Positions 10,817 to 19,622 of a stretch of 48,183 nt of DNA are shown here, one piece after another. Within the stretch, counting starts at the first letter, position 1. Each line of letters opens with the position of its first letter. Source of the DNA: a candidate division WOR-3 bacterium (GTDB lineage Bacteria > Hydrothermota > Tepidihabitantia > SM23-42); the NCBI GenBank assembly GCA_029858255.1, contig JAOUFJ010000020.1:1-48183 (forward strand), given 5' to 3'. A program made the position numbers and the translations under genes. The notes beneath the pieces were generated by a model that was not told where the DNA came from, ran no database searches, and saw nothing but the letters and a program-made list of their open reading frames with translations.

Positions 10817-10979
10817 CTAACTTCCTCGCTTCTTCAATTAACATAACTGGTATATCATCCTTTATTTGATACGCCAGACCACAATTGTGGCATATCAATT
10901 CCTCATTCTTTTTGTCGTACTCCAGTTCACCCCGGCACTTGGGGCACACCAGAATATCTAGGAGCTCTCTCTTGAGCAT
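10809..10979 (-). CDS. Trm112 family zinc-binding protein (YcaR-like)
   Basis: A 56-residue protein ([15 protein letters not shown]...), easily missed because of its length. It has the Trm112 pattern: an N-terminal LLDILVCP segment, a CPKC pair and a CHNC pair as a likely zinc site, a final hydrophobic strand with IPVMLIEEA. Trm112 proteins in eukaryotes and archaea activate methyltransferases; the bacterial YcaR-type proteins are mostly uncharacterised. GGGAGG stands before the ATG. The gene overlaps the end of the glycosyltransferase gene by 22 bases and the start of the C25 gene by 8, so all three should be translated as a coupled block. Confidence 0.85.
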   Translation of the reverse strand: MLKRELLDILVCPKCRGELEYDKKNEELICHNCGLAYQIKDDIPVMLIEEARKLDG

Positions 10980-12427
10980 AAAACCTCCCGAGGTTCCAGA
11001 GCAACGATCTTATCCTTGATGGATAGGAAACCCAGGCTAAGAAACCCGAAACTATAGAACAGCAAAAACGGTATAAGTATCAATTGGAGATTGACGATCA
11101 CATATACAAGAGCCGTGAATACATAAATACCGATAAGAATTTCGATGAATGGAACAATTGATTTCGAATCTACCCTGTATCCTCTTAACTCGCCACCCGA
11201 TTTTGGTGTTCTTCGGAAAACATTCTTGCGGTTGAGCCAGCCTTCAAAGAGGGCGAGCGAATTCGACACAGAAAGACCCATGCTGTAAGCCACCACACCG
11301 GCGATAAAAGGTATGCGGCGTCGATAATCCGGGTATAATTCGCGCTGCGAAAGAAAATACAAATACGGATATCCTACTGCTCCGATCGTAAAAAACGATG
11401 CGAAAACAAAGTATCCGTTCGCGACTATATTCTCGACTTTGAAGTAAACAATGATGGGTGAGAACAATGCCAGTCCAAGCAACGCTAGAAAATTAACGTG
11501 ACAAGTCAGATGGACAAATGCTTCATACTTCGCAAGCTTCCCCATTCTTGCACGGAGAACCTGTGATAATAACTTGCGCGCAACCTGAATAGTGCCTTTT
11601 GCCCATCGGTTCTGCTGTATCTTGAAACTTTCTGCACTGGCCGGCAGTTCACCAAGAACCGAGAAATCATCCCGGAATCTTATCTTCCAACCTTTCAGCT
11701 GTACCCGGTAGGACAGATCGAGATCCTCGGCGAGCGTGTCGCTATGCCATCCGCCCGCATCCGCTATCGCTTCCTTACGCCATATACCGCATGTCCCGTT
11801 GAAATTTATGAAGAAACCGGCGTTGAAACGCAGCGTCTGCTCCATCGCAAAATGATTGTCGAGGCCAATTGCCTGGGCACGAGTAAGTAGCGAATCATCG
11901 TGATTGAGATGTGCCCAGCGGGACTGGACACCAGCAACCATTGGTGAATCAAACTCCGGCAGCAATTCCTTAAGGAAATTTGGCGACGGCACAAAATCTG
12001 CATCGAATATCGCAATGAAATCACCTTTTGCCCTGGACAAACCATACTGTAGCGCACCGGCTTTGTATCCTTCACGCGAGCCACGTCGTATGTGGTGAAT
12101 ATTGAAACGCTGCTTGCGGTACTCGCTCACCAGGCGCGCCACTATATCACAGGTTTCATCGTTCGAATCGTCGAGCACTTGAATCTCAAGCTTACTCTTG
12201 GGATAGTCGAGTTCGATAACGCTCTTGAGAAGTCGGTGCACGACGAATTTCTCATTATATATGGGTAGCTGCACCGTGACATTCGGGTATTTGACCAGTC
12301 TTTTAACCTTTCTCTCCGGGCGGTGCCTGAATTTGTAGTATAAATAAAGGAGCACGAATGAATGTAAAGAATAAAAAAAGAGTACTACCAGCAGGATGGT
12401 ATATAACGTCAATATTATATTAATCAA
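10958..12427 (-). CDS. Membrane GT2 glycosyltransferase, cellulose/mannan-synthase type
   Basis: A 489-residue processive-type family 2 glycosyltransferase. There is an N-terminal membrane span (residues 3-32), then the catalytic domain with [16 protein letters not shown] (nucleotide-binding Asp), FDADFVPS (DxD), TLAEDLDLS (catalytic acid region) and QQNRWAKGT (QxxRW). Four or five further spans follow between about 300 and 480. This is the layout of CslA/BcsA-like enzymes that polymerise a sugar from a nucleotide donor while moving it across the inner membrane. No PilZ domain is present. The start overlaps the preceding gene by 4 bases (ATGA), and its end overlaps Trm112. The polymer made is unknown. 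Confidence 0.85.
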   Translation of the reverse strand: MINIILTLYTILLVVLFFYSLHSFVLLYLYYKFRHRPERKVKRLVKYPNVTVQLPIYNEKFVVHRLLKSVIELDYPKSKLEIQVLDDSNDETCDIVARLVSEYRKQRFNIHHIRRGSREGYKAGALQYGLSRAKGDFIAIFDADFVPSPNFLKELLPEFDSPMVAGVQSRWAHLNHDDSLLTRAQAIGLDNHFAMEQTLRFNAGFFINFNGTCGIWRKEAIADAGGWHSDTLAEDLDLSYRVQLKGWKIRFRDDFSVLGELPASAESFKIQQNRWAKGTIQVARKLLSQVLRARMGKLAKYEAFVHLTCHVNFLALLGLALFSPIIVYFKVENIVANGYFVFASFFTIGAVGYPYLYFLSQRELYPDYRRRIPFIAGVVAYSMGLSVSNSLALFEGWLNRKNVFRRTPKSGGELRGYRVDSKSIVPFIEILIGIYVFTALVYVIVNLQLILIPFLLFYSFGFLSLGFLSIKDKIVALEPREVLCSRESS

Positions 12428-13632
12428 CGCCGCGCTCCGCCTGAAGCTTTCACTTCATAGCCCCCCAACGGCTGCAGAATATAAGCCCGCAGGATTTCCA
12501 TTTCGGTATATTGCATTTCGGGATATAAATCTATTCTATCCGACTTTACCAGGGTGTCAAGAGTGGCGGTAGCCACCAGGGTACTGTCAACCTCGAGGGC
12601 AACCATGCGAGGCAGTAAACGCTTCCCCCGTAGCTTCAGAGACATATAGAGAGCCGAACTCCTGTCAAACCGTATTTTCACGTCCTTTATATCGCGATCA
12701 GCCGCCAGCCGTTCAGTCAGAAAAAGAGGCTTCTGCACATCGCCCTTCAAATAGCCGATTCTACCGGCATCTTTTCGCTCGTCGGTCACTGCGTAAAGTG
12801 CCATTCCACCCGGCTTTAGAAATTTTGCGGCATCTTCGAGCCCATAGTGAAGAGGAAGTTGCAGCAGAAATCCTTCACCATTCTCTCGAAGCCGATAGTC
12901 CAGCGAGAGTAATTCCAGCCTCCTCTCCAATGACCCCATACCTTCACGTTTTTCGATCTCTGGCCTGATCAGATATTCACGTTTATCCTTTGTTGGCGCC
13001 TTTATCTCTTTCGTTGAGTTATAGTCGAAGATTTGAGCAGTCCAGTAGGTCGAGGAATCCGGTAGACCCGCCCAGATAAAATCGGGCAGAAAATTATCGG
13101 GAGATATTGTGATCTTGCCAACCATTTCCTTACGCCGTTCAGGGTCGAGAAACGGGATATTTGCCTTGAATACGTACTCGTAGCCTTTACCTTTGCCCTC
13201 ATAGTCGAACTTGCTGGTAGACAGGATACGTGTGATCTGAGTGAAAATATCTGATTCTTCTCCGCGTGAGACCTGCTCCCAGGCCCTGTCCTTTTTAGAA
13301 TACTCGATATCCCCCAAACCAATATATTCAAATTCCTGCTCACCGCCTTCACCGTACCACGTACCTGAAAGCTTTTCCCCCTCACCAATTACGCAAAAGC
13401 CTATCCCTTCCACACGTATGAATCTCAGCTTCGCTTCGTATTCATAGTTGAAAGAAATCTGGTGCGTGAAATTCGAGAGCCACTGATTGATATCATTTTC
13501 GGGATCTGGTATATACTTAACATATCTTGCACAAGTCACAGAAACTAACAGCCATGAACCCGTGCAAAATGCAAAAACCAGAACTCGCGAACATGCAAGC
13601 AGTTTATTGCTCAGGTATCGCATGTGAAGCAC
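12424..13632 (-). CDS. Exported protein, LolA-like N-half and SecD-P1-like C-half
   Basis: About 402 residues. A signal-type hydrophobic stretch follows MRYLSNK. The first ~230 residues show alternating strands with W.....V, an aromatic-rich middle and a LPDFIW segment, which resembles the LolA/LppX lipoprotein-carrier fold. The C-terminal ~170 residues resemble the periplasmic P1 part of SecD: LERRLELLSLDYRL, then LPLHYGLEDAAKFLKPGG, and finally IRFDRSSALYMSLKLRG with VALEVDSTLVATATL. No RND membrane spans are present. Both assignments are by eye and of moderate strength. I chose GTG 13632 because a TAATAT -10 box ends 5 bases before it and no Shine-Dalgarno is seen; ATG 13623 is the alternative. 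It heads the operon leading to the glycosyltransferase and the C25 peptidase. Confidence 0.7.
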   Translation of the reverse strand: MLHMRYLSNKLLACSRVLVFAFCTGSWLLVSVTCARYVKYIPDPENDINQWLSNFTHQISFNYEYEAKLRFIRVEGIGFCVIGEGEKLSGTWYGEGGEQEFEYIGLGDIEYSKKDRAWEQVSRGEESDIFTQITRILSTSKFDYEGKGKGYEYVFKANIPFLDPERRKEMVGKITISPDNFLPDFIWAGLPDSSTYWTAQIFDYNSTKEIKAPTKDKREYLIRPEIEKREGMGSLERRLELLSLDYRLRENGEGFLLQLPLHYGLEDAAKFLKPGGMALYAVTDERKDAGRIGYLKGDVQKPLFLTERLAADRDIKDVKIRFDRSSALYMSLKLRGKRLLPRMVALEVDSTLVATATLDTLVKSDRIDLYPEMQYTEMEILRAYILQPLGGYEVKASGGARR

Positions 13633-13637
13633 TACCA

Positions 13638-13665
13638 ATATTAGCTGGATTCGAATGAAAATCAA
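13638..13665 (-). promoter_or_regulatory. Promoter of the LolA/SecD-like-GT2-Trm112-C25 operon
   Basis: Minus strand TTGATT (13665-13660), 16-bp spacer, TAATAT (13643-13638), then 5 bases to GTG 13632. The 9-bp array begins 41 bp upstream of the -35. Confidence 0.55.
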
Positions 13666-13706
13666 GAGCCACACCGACTCACGGCACACAATACAACGTT
13701 GGTTTT

Positions 13707-13784
13707 GTTAGTGTCGTTATTTTCGTTAATATCGTTAATTTCGGTACGGAATATTTCGAATTGCGAAATGCGAATTGCGAATTT
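13707..13784. repeat. 9-bp periodic array (4 units) plus GAATTGCGAA-type tail
   Basis: Four exact 9-bp units (GTTAGTGTC, GTTATTTTC, GTTAATATC, GTTAATTTC) at 13707-13742. They are followed by GGTACGGAATATTTCGAATT and further GCGAA-type repeats to 13784. The same tail follows the array at 36237-36308 almost base for base. Confidence 0.85.
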
Positions 13785-13847
13785 ACAAAGACAGTCCTCG
13801 ATGCGTTCATCTCATCACTTACTCAAACCACAACGCTCGTACCGTGT

Positions 13848-14023
13848 CATTGCGAGGGGTCGGCCGTAGCTTCAGCGATGGCGGACGACGCGGCAATCTC
13901 CGACAGTAAAGGATCGTTAATTCCGTTACTATCGTTGTTCCCGTTTGAACTGGATGCGAACTTCTGCATCATCTTGCATAGCAAGAAGTTATACGAATAC
14001 GATCTACGAATCACGAGTACGAA
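13848..14023. repeat. Composite intergenic repeat region (rest of the 13.69-14.07 kb gap)
   Basis: Holds a CATTGCGAGG...CGGCAATCTC element (13848-13900) and a second 3-unit 9-bp array (13916-13942: GTTAATTCC, GTTACTATC, GTTGTTCCC). It also has a TACGAATACGATCTACGAA core (within 13987-14023) shared with the islands at 17125 and 19383. No gene is visible between 13690 and 14071. Confidence 0.75.
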
Positions 14024-14071
14024 CCCGTATCCTAACCTCAATCATTAGTCGATTTTGTACCTGGGTTCTTG

Positions 14072-15091
14072 TCAGAAACGATCCATCGCCCACCGGGCGG
14101 TTTGTGCAAGTACTGTGTCACTGTCTCTGCAATACTTGTTGAGCAGCGGTATTGTGGTCTTTTCACGGATATTACCAAGGGCGATCAGTGCGTTTCTCTT
14201 AATCGCCTGGAAGTTGACCCAGCGCGCTGCCATCTGGTTACGCGCATACCTCTGCCGGTACTCTCTCTCAGACATCGACAGTATCTGCTGGAGTGATGCC
14301 GAAGGTCCGACATGTCCGACCTTCGCACGAACAGGCTGTGCCTCGACTTTTTGATTGACTGGGCACTTGTCCTGGCAATCAGTACAGCCGTACAGTCGGT
14401 TGCCCCATACCCTGGCGATGTCATCGGGTAACACGCCATGCCAGTTAGTCAGTGCCTGGATGCATCTGCGGCGATCAATAACATACGGCTCTATGATTGC
14501 CTGGGTCGGGCATGTATCAATACAAATGGAACAATCTGCGCAGTCACCCCTGTTCGGTGGATCTGGATGGATTTCGATATCGGTGATTATCTCGCCGAGC
14601 ACGATCAAGGAACCAAAGCGACGATTTATGATAAGACTGTTTTTCCCGTAATATCCGATACCGCTACGTTGGGCAATTGGTTTTTCTGCAATGTGCTCGT
14701 TTGAGAGTACTACAGACGTTGCCATGTATCTACTTTTCAAAACGCTGGCGAACTTCTGCAGGCGTTCCTTCAGGTCGGCATAATGATTACGCCAGGTATA
14801 GCGGGCAATCAACCCGTGTGGTTCACCTGCTGCATTACTCTCAGCTCGCTCGTTGGTGAGGTAGCACTGGCAAGCTGCGATGATCGATCTTGCTTGGGGT
14901 AAAACCGTTCTAACATCGCAGAAATCATCGATATTCCTCAAGTGCCAGTGTTCGCTGTCGAGGTATAACCCATCCTCAATTTGTTGCTTGATACGGAAGG
15001 CGGCATCAATGAACGGGTCCGGGGTTGTGATCTTAATTGCATCGATGCCAAAGTCAGACCCAATCGTTCGGATTATCTGGGCATCGATCAC
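14072..15091 (-). CDS. queG: Epoxyqueuosine reductase QueG
   Basis: A 339-residue protein for the last step of queuosine synthesis, reduction of epoxyqueuosine to queuosine in tRNA, using cobalamin and two [4Fe-4S] clusters. Seen: the cobalamin-domain part with GIGYYGKNSLIINRRFGS, first cluster motif CADCSICIDTCP, an additional Cys in RRRCIQALT, and second motif CTDCQDKCP. The C-terminus carries HEAT-like helices (IKRNALIALGNI). Length is normal. The start is GTG 15091 with only a weak ribosome site. It follows the DUF3098 gene by 18 bp on the same strand. The family usually has GWIGKNTLL; the Trp is Tyr here, a mild deviation. Confidence 0.9.
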   Translation of the reverse strand: MIDAQIIRTIGSDFGIDAIKITTPDPFIDAAFRIKQQIEDGLYLDSEHWHLRNIDDFCDVRTVLPQARSIIAACQCYLTNERAESNAAGEPHGLIARYTWRNHYADLKERLQKFASVLKSRYMATSVVLSNEHIAEKPIAQRSGIGYYGKNSLIINRRFGSLIVLGEIITDIEIHPDPPNRGDCADCSICIDTCPTQAIIEPYVIDRRRCIQALTNWHGVLPDDIARVWGNRLYGCTDCQDKCPVNQKVEAQPVRAKVGHVGPSASLQQILSMSEREYRQRYARNQMAARWVNFQAIKRNALIALGNIREKTTIPLLNKYCRDSDTVLAQTARWAMDRF

Positions 15092-15109
15092 AGCAGAGAA
15101 ATTTTGAAT

Positions 15110-15331
15110 CTACTTAAGTAGTATTCCCAGAGGAAAGAATACGAGATAACCAACGATAAGAAGAATTGGAGCGAACACGATGTCTCCGGCCGCGAGCAAA
15201 ATGAATCCCACAACGACCAGAATCAGTCCGACCCCAAAGAAAATCATGTTCTTCTGTGAGAACTTGACGGTGGCAATAATTCCTTCCCGTTTTGCCGGTT
15301 TATCTTTCTTGATCTTCTGTTTTTTCGCCAT
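15110..15331 (-). CDS. DUF3098-type small membrane protein
   Basis: A 73-residue protein with a very basic N-terminus (KKQKIKKDKPAKR), a segment FSQKNMIFFGVGLILVVVGF that is typical of DUF3098, and two membrane spans. The ATG is preceded by AAGGAG. It is cotranscribed with queG, 18 bp downstream. The family is common in Bacteroidetes and relatives; its function is unknown. Confidence 0.75.
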   Translation of the reverse strand: MAKKQKIKKDKPAKREGIIATVKFSQKNMIFFGVGLILVVVGFILLAAGDIVFAPILLIVGYLVFFPLGILLK

Positions 15332-15347
15332 TTCTTACTCCTTCGCT

Positions 15348-15373
15348 ACCCCGATGTCTGGATTTTTCGGGGT
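15348..15373. other. Inverted repeat between the LpoA-like gene and DUF3098
   Basis: ACCCCGA (15348-15354) pairs with TCGGGGT (15367-15373) over a 12-base loop. There is no T-run, so it may be a weak terminator or a processing hairpin in the leftward transcript. Confidence 0.4.
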
Positions 15374-15407
15374 CGCCCGAGAAATTTAATACGCGCATGA
15401 CTAGCCT

Positions 15408-17054
15408 TCACTCTTTTCTGACATCTGCCAGCTTGATGAATTCTCCGTCTTCTATCTTATAGACGCCGAGAATTTCCGTGCCGCGCAAGGTCTCACCAAT
15501 CAAACGCGGAAGATTTGACCGTTCATAACTGCTAATAGATCTTAACTGTAGAAGCACCGTATAGAAACGCGCCGTGAATTCGTTAATTGGAAGGCCCGAG
15601 GATGTCAGTTGTTTTGATATCGTTTCATCAATTGCAGATGGTGCAACGAATACCGAACCTTCCACATACTTCTCACCAAGACGCGGTACCCTCTCACTCT
15701 GAAAAGCTTCGGTGCCGAGGAGAGTTATTTCCTCAAGACCATAGTAAGCCACCTGGGGTGCCGCATTGATGATCATATCTGTATCCATGGCTAAGAAAAG
15801 CGCCCCGGGTTCCTTCTTCTTGATCGCCTCCAATTCCTTTTGCATGGTTATCGAATCCGCAGGGAAACTGACCATAGCGACGACCTCGCGGTTGTTTCGC
15901 ACCACCTCCTGCGCAAATGCGTTGGCAATAACGCGGTGGCGGCTTTCTTCAGGAAAGAGAACCGCGAATCTGTTCAATCCCATATCATACATGCTGTACC
16001 GGGCTAACATCCGCGCCTGATTCTCATAGGATTGCCCACGCGTGAAAACGAGCGGGAGCGCTTCAAAACGCCCTTCAGTGCTCATGGGCAGTATGATCGG
16101 AATGGCTTTCCCGAAGGCGAAACCACATAATGTGAATGCCTCGAAAGAACTGACTGGCGCGATCAGGAAATCGACACCTACTTCCTCGACAAGTCTTGCC
16201 GCGGCCAGGGCTGCATCTATGGGATCAGATTTCGTGTCCAGAACATGGAGTGAAAAAGGAAGCATCTTGTTCTTTTCGAATGCCCTGACAACAGTGAGCA
16301 AATTCTGTCCGATATTCGAATATTTCCCCGTAAGCGGCAGCAGAATACCTGCTCTGCCAGTGGCTTCTCCAAGGCTGATAAATCTCTTGTATTCTTCTGC
16401 TTCATACAAATACCGGGTCTCTGGAAAGCGTCTGACCAGCAGGTTGAAATCACGTTCTGCTTCTTCTTTCTTACCTTTTTGTGCCTCGGCTTGACCAAGG
16501 TGATACAGTATGTGTTCATCGATATCTTCAGCCATGAAGATCCGGTGTAACTTTTCGAGTTCGGCAATCGAAAGGTCCGGAAGCATCTCAAGAATCCGTT
16601 CGAATGCCTTCTGTCTACCCGACGAATCTTCGGCCTGAACGTAGTACTTGCTCAGGTAGTATGCTGCCTCATAGTCTTCGGCAAGGTGGAAATACGATTC
16701 ACCGACCAGAGACATCGCGTTGAGGTAGTACTTGGAATTAGGAAATTCCTTTAGGTATTTTTCTCCAAAGGAAACTGCATTCTTGAACCGGGCCAATTTG
16801 TACTGGCAGAATGACCCGAGGTACAGTGCCGGTTCATACGATTCAGTCCCGCTGTATTTTTCGACAACCTCCTCGAAGGCAACAAGCGCATTACTGTAAT
16901 CCTTGCGCTTGAAATAATCATTGCCTCTTTCAAAAGTGACCGCAGCTATTTCCGCTACTCTTTGTGAATCCATATCGGCTGCACCTTTGGGTCTTATGTA
17001 AGCGCAACCAAGCAGCAGAAGGAAGATCAGTGGAAGGAATATTGTTCTTTTCAT
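15408..17054 (-). CDS. LpoA-like lipoprotein: TPR region plus periplasmic-binding-like domain
   Basis: About 548 residues from ATG 17054. MKRTIFLPLIFLLLLGC is a lipoprotein signal with Cys17. Residues ~30-240 are TPR-like helices (ERGNDYFKRKDYSNALVAFEEVV and several similar units). The rest is a type I periplasmic-binding fold (AGILLPLTGKYSNIGQNLL, FLIAPVSSFEAF, VFTRGQSYENQARMLARYS, ALFLAMDTDMIINAAPQVAYYG). This layout matches LpoA, the lipoprotein activator of penicillin-binding protein 1A, and related branched-chain amino-acid-binding-like proteins. A peptidoglycan role is inferred from architecture. The reading frame is open further upstream but only through the intergenic repeat. The -10 box lies 7 bases before the ATG and no Shine-Dalgarno is seen. 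Confidence 0.8.
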   Translation of the reverse strand: MKRTIFLPLIFLLLLGCAYIRPKGAADMDSQRVAEIAAVTFERGNDYFKRKDYSNALVAFEEVVEKYSGTESYEPALYLGSFCQYKLARFKNAVSFGEKYLKEFPNSKYYLNAMSLVGESYFHLAEDYEAAYYLSKYYVQAEDSSGRQKAFERILEMLPDLSIAELEKLHRIFMAEDIDEHILYHLGQAEAQKGKKEEAERDFNLLVRRFPETRYLYEAEEYKRFISLGEATGRAGILLPLTGKYSNIGQNLLTVVRAFEKNKMLPFSLHVLDTKSDPIDAALAAARLVEEVGVDFLIAPVSSFEAFTLCGFAFGKAIPIILPMSTEGRFEALPLVFTRGQSYENQARMLARYSMYDMGLNRFAVLFPEESRHRVIANAFAQEVVRNNREVVAMVSFPADSITMQKELEAIKKKEPGALFLAMDTDMIINAAPQVAYYGLEEITLLGTEAFQSERVPRLGEKYVEGSVFVAPSAIDETISKQLTSSGLPINEFTARFYTVLLQLRSISSYERSNLPRLIGETLRGTEILGVYKIEDGEFIKLADVRKE

Positions 17055-17061
17055 TTTCTCA

Positions 17062-17089
17062 ATATTAATCAAAAAAATTGCCATGTCAA
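17062..17089 (-). promoter_or_regulatory. Promoter of the LpoA-like gene
   Basis: Minus strand TTGACA (17089-17084), 16-bp spacer, TAATAT (17067-17062), 7 bases to ATG 17054. The 9-bp array starts 35 bp upstream. Confidence 0.6.
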
Positions 17090-17124
17090 CGGGCAAAACC
17101 ACGATTGCGAAACTCACAAAAGAC

Positions 17125-17296
17125 GTTAATTCCGTTGGGTCCGTTATTTTCGTTAATACCGCTATGACGACGAAGCGAATTGCGAAATGATCTCGTTCCT
17201 CGTGCTTCGTAGGTCGTATTCGTATCTTGCATCGAGTGCCAAGTGCCAAACGCGAATAACGAGAATAACGGAATTAGCGGGAGTAACGAAAGTAGC
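17125..17296. repeat. Intergenic island with inverted 9-bp terminal arrays (172 bp)
   Basis: Left arm 17125-17169 is five 9-bp units of GTTAATTCC type. Right arm 17252-17296 is five units in the opposite orientation (GAGAATAAC type). Between them (about 17196-17230, minus-strand sense) is the TACGAATACGACCTACGAA core. Each arm ends 22-35 bp from the -35 of the promoter it faces. Confidence 0.85.
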
Positions 17297-17318
17297 GATC
17301 GTGCCGATGAACGAATTC

Positions 17319-17347
17319 TTGACTTCTCGCAGTTATATTCATATAAT
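17319..17347 (+). promoter_or_regulatory. Consensus promoter, leaderless type
   Basis: TTGACT (17319-17324), 17-bp spacer, TATAAT (17342-17347), then five bases to ATG 17353, so the mRNA should begin at the ATG. No Shine-Dalgarno is present. Confidence 0.8.
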
Positions 17348-17352
17348 CCAAC

Positions 17353-17667
17353 ATGCTTGAAGATAACAATGCAAAAGAAAAAGACACTGGACAGCAGGAA
17401 GCGCCAAAACTACTCGACGAGCCGATCAAGATGAAAGAAATCGTCTATATGATGATACTATCGCTGGAAGGAAAAGCATGGGCATATCTCGATAAAGTAG
17501 CACATCCAGAAACTCAGAAACATCTAAAAGACGCCGGAGAAGCAAAGGTAGCGATAGATGCCATCGATGCACTCTACAAGGTCATCGAACCCGTGCTTGA
17601 ACAGGCTGACAAAAAAGATATTCAGGTTCGCCTTGCCAACCTGAGACTGAATTTTGCCAAAGATTAG
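17353..17667 (+). CDS. DUF1844-type protein
   Basis: A 104-residue cytoplasmic protein: a hydrophilic N-terminus, then KEIVYMMILSLEGKAWAYLDKV, the characteristic first helix of DUF1844, and AKVAIDAIDALYKVIEPVLEQADKK, ending LANLRLNF. The family is widespread in FCB and related phyla, has no established function, and usually contains PETGK at the position of PETQK here. It overlaps the next gene by 14 bases and so is coupled to it. It is probably translated from a leaderless mRNA. Confidence 0.75.
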   Translation: MLEDNNAKEKDTGQQEAPKLLDEPIKMKEIVYMMILSLEGKAWAYLDKVAHPETQKHLKDAGEAKVAIDAIDALYKVIEPVLEQADKKDIQVRLANLRLNFAKD

Positions 17668-19375
17668 AATCTCTGCCTCGCCGCGCCGATATCTGATTGC
17701 TGTTGGATCGCTTTCAATAATACTTGCGATCTATCTCTACACACTCTGCCCTGATGTCTATTTGATAGATTCAGGCGAATTGGCTGCGGTTTCCTTCACC
17801 CTGGGCATTGCCCATCCCACTGGCTATCCATTATACACGCTGATATCGTACTTCTTTGCTCACTTGCCTGGAGAACCTATATCGTACCTTAACCTGCTTT
17901 CAGGCTTGTTCTCAGTCGCAGCTGCCGCATTCCTTTACGCACTCGCACGTCGTGTAACGGGCAGCAAAATTGCGCCGGTTCTCACCGTCTCAGTATTCGC
18001 TTTTTCTCCCATGATCTGGCGCACATCCATCACAAATGAGGTACACGCGCTTACAGGATTGTTTGCTGTTCTGCTGCTTTTTCTCGCCTACCGGTGCGAC
18101 AATGACCGAATACTATACCTCATCATGTATCTAATCGGTTTGAGTCTGACAAACCACATGATGATCGTATCCCTCGCTGCGCCAATCTTCGTTTACATTC
18201 TTATCATTCATCGCCCAAGCCTCGCCAGGATATCGATCGGAATCATGTTTCTGTTACTGGGTCTTACCCTGTACTATTACCTCGTAGCGCGTACGAATGG
18301 GGGGGCAAAACTGGCATGGGGGAATACCATGAATCTTGAGCGTCTGTTCTGGCATGTAAGCGGAAAACAATACCGCGTGTGGATGTTTACACTCTCGCCG
18401 GCAGAAGTAATCAAGAACCTTATTAACGGCGGCCGGATCCTTGCCCGTAACTTCTTGTATCTTTTCACCATACCTTCCCTTGTCGGCTTTTACGTATTAT
18501 ACAGGGAAAACCGCCGGATATTCTGGCTGTTATTGATTATTCTCACACTCAACGTACTGTACACCATCAATTATTCTATTCCAGACATTGAATCCTACTA
18601 CATACCAACATTCATTGTGTTAGTAATCAGCTTCACCTACGGGATAAAGCAACTAGGCAAGTATCTGAAGAATGCTGTCGTCCTGACATTGGCTCTGGCG
18701 ATTCCGGTCATTAATTTCGATTCCTGTACGCTCAGAGGTAATACCTTCGGCATGGACTTCGGTCAGGCCCACACTCTGATGCTCCCTTATTCCAGCCTTT
18801 TGATCACACCTTACTGGGATATATACGCGCCTCTCATGTATTCCCGAGAGATCAACCGAACAAGAGAAGATCTCGTGGTCATTGACAAGGAATTACTTCG
18901 ACGCACATGGTATCTTATATACCTTGAGCGTGAGTATCCCGTTTTCTACGCAAAAGTGGAATCATCTATTGATGCCTATCGTCTTGAACTTGAGAAATTC
19001 GAATACGGACGGTTGTATAAACCACAGACAATACAAGCGAGATACGTCGAAATGCTTGAGAGCTTTATCGATGCCAAAATAGAGGAAGGTGTATACTTCT
19101 GTTCCCCGTGGCCTGATTATGACTTTGATGCTGTCAAACCGCAATACCTAAGAATACCGTTCGGGCTCGTCCACAGAATCGTACGCGGCACGCCGTCAGT
19201 GCATTTCGATTTCGACGAATTTGACCTCAAGCGCCCGCCAATAGTAAATGATGAACGGGTTCGATATAACTTGTTAATAGTACGTAATATGCTGCGCCAA
19301 AACCTTGGATACTTCCAGGCAACCGGTAACCAAGAACAAGAAGCAAAAGTACGTCAACTCTTGAAATCTTTCTAG
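17654..19375 (+). CDS. DUF2723 polytopic membrane protein, glycosyltransferase-C-like
   Basis: A 573-residue membrane protein of the DUF2723 family, with about nine or ten spans in the first 370 residues followed by a ~200-residue soluble C-terminal part. The family signature is clear: YLIDSGELAAVSFTLGIAHP followed by TGYPLYTL, resembling protein O-mannosyltransferase-type GT-C enzymes with an acidic first periplasmic loop. It presumably uses a lipid-linked sugar donor at the membrane, but the substrate is unknown. The start is TTG 17654, inside the end of the DUF1844 gene. The only alternatives lie deeper in the first membrane span. Such proteins are frequent in WOR-3 and other FCB genomes. 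Confidence 0.8.
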   Translation: MPKIRISASPRRYLIAVGSLSIILAIYLYTLCPDVYLIDSGELAAVSFTLGIAHPTGYPLYTLISYFFAHLPGEPISYLNLLSGLFSVAAAAFLYALARRVTGSKIAPVLTVSVFAFSPMIWRTSITNEVHALTGLFAVLLLFLAYRCDNDRILYLIMYLIGLSLTNHMMIVSLAAPIFVYILIIHRPSLARISIGIMFLLLGLTLYYYLVARTNGGAKLAWGNTMNLERLFWHVSGKQYRVWMFTLSPAEVIKNLINGGRILARNFLYLFTIPSLVGFYVLYRENRRIFWLLLIILTLNVLYTINYSIPDIESYYIPTFIVLVISFTYGIKQLGKYLKNAVVLTLALAIPVINFDSCTLRGNTFGMDFGQAHTLMLPYSSLLITPYWDIYAPLMYSREINRTREDLVVIDKELLRRTWYLIYLEREYPVFYAKVESSIDAYRLELEKFEYGRLYKPQTIQARYVEMLESFIDAKIEEGVYFCSPWPDYDFDAVKPQYLRIPFGLVHRIVRGTPSVHFDFDEFDLKRPPIVNDERVRYNLLIVRNMLRQNLGYFQATGNQEQEAKVRQLLKSF

Positions 19376-19382
19376 ACGTAAC

Positions 19383-19550
19383 GTTAATTTCATTAATCTC
19401 GTTACTATCGTTATTACGGCTGGATACTTGATTCTCGACTCAAGGTACGAATACGATTTACGAAACACGAATACAAGATATCCAAGTTCGCTCTGTCGGT
19501 ATAGCGGTATCAACGAAAATAACGGACCTAACGGGAATAACGAGATTAAC
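19383..19550. repeat. Intergenic island with inverted 9-bp terminal arrays (168 bp)
   Basis: Left arm 19383-19418 has four units (GTTAATTTC type). Right arm 19506-19550 has five inverted units (GAAAATAAC type). The core TACGAATACGATTTACGAA lies at 19446-19464, in opposite orientation to that in the 17125 island. A GGATACTTGATTCTCGACTC motif precedes the core. Confidence 0.85.
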
Positions 19551-19589
19551 GTCTTTTGTCAATTTCGCATTTACCATATCGTTCATGTC

Positions 19590-19617
19590 TTGACAATCCT
19601 ACGCTCAAGTCTATAAT
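19590..19617 (+). promoter_or_regulatory. Promoter of carbamate kinase, leaderless type
   Basis: TTGACA (19590-19595), 16-bp spacer, TATAAT (19612-19617), five bases to ATG 19623. The right array arm ends 39 bp upstream of the -35. Confidence 0.8.
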
Positions 19618-19622
19618 TTGAG

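Noticed and set aside
13707-13742. 9-bp arrays read as coding sequence (3-codon repeats such as VNIVNF)
   Set aside because: The frames carry no start with a ribosome site, arrays occur in both orientations between genes, and flanks are interrupted by stops.
17055-17249. N-terminal extension of the LpoA-like protein (frame open to 17249)
   Set aside because: The extension translates the intergenic repeat; the lipoprotein signal at 17054 and the promoter at 17062-17089 mark the real start.
17125-17296. CRISPR array
   Set aside because: Units are 9 bp and contiguous, with no spacers; no cas gene is in the window.
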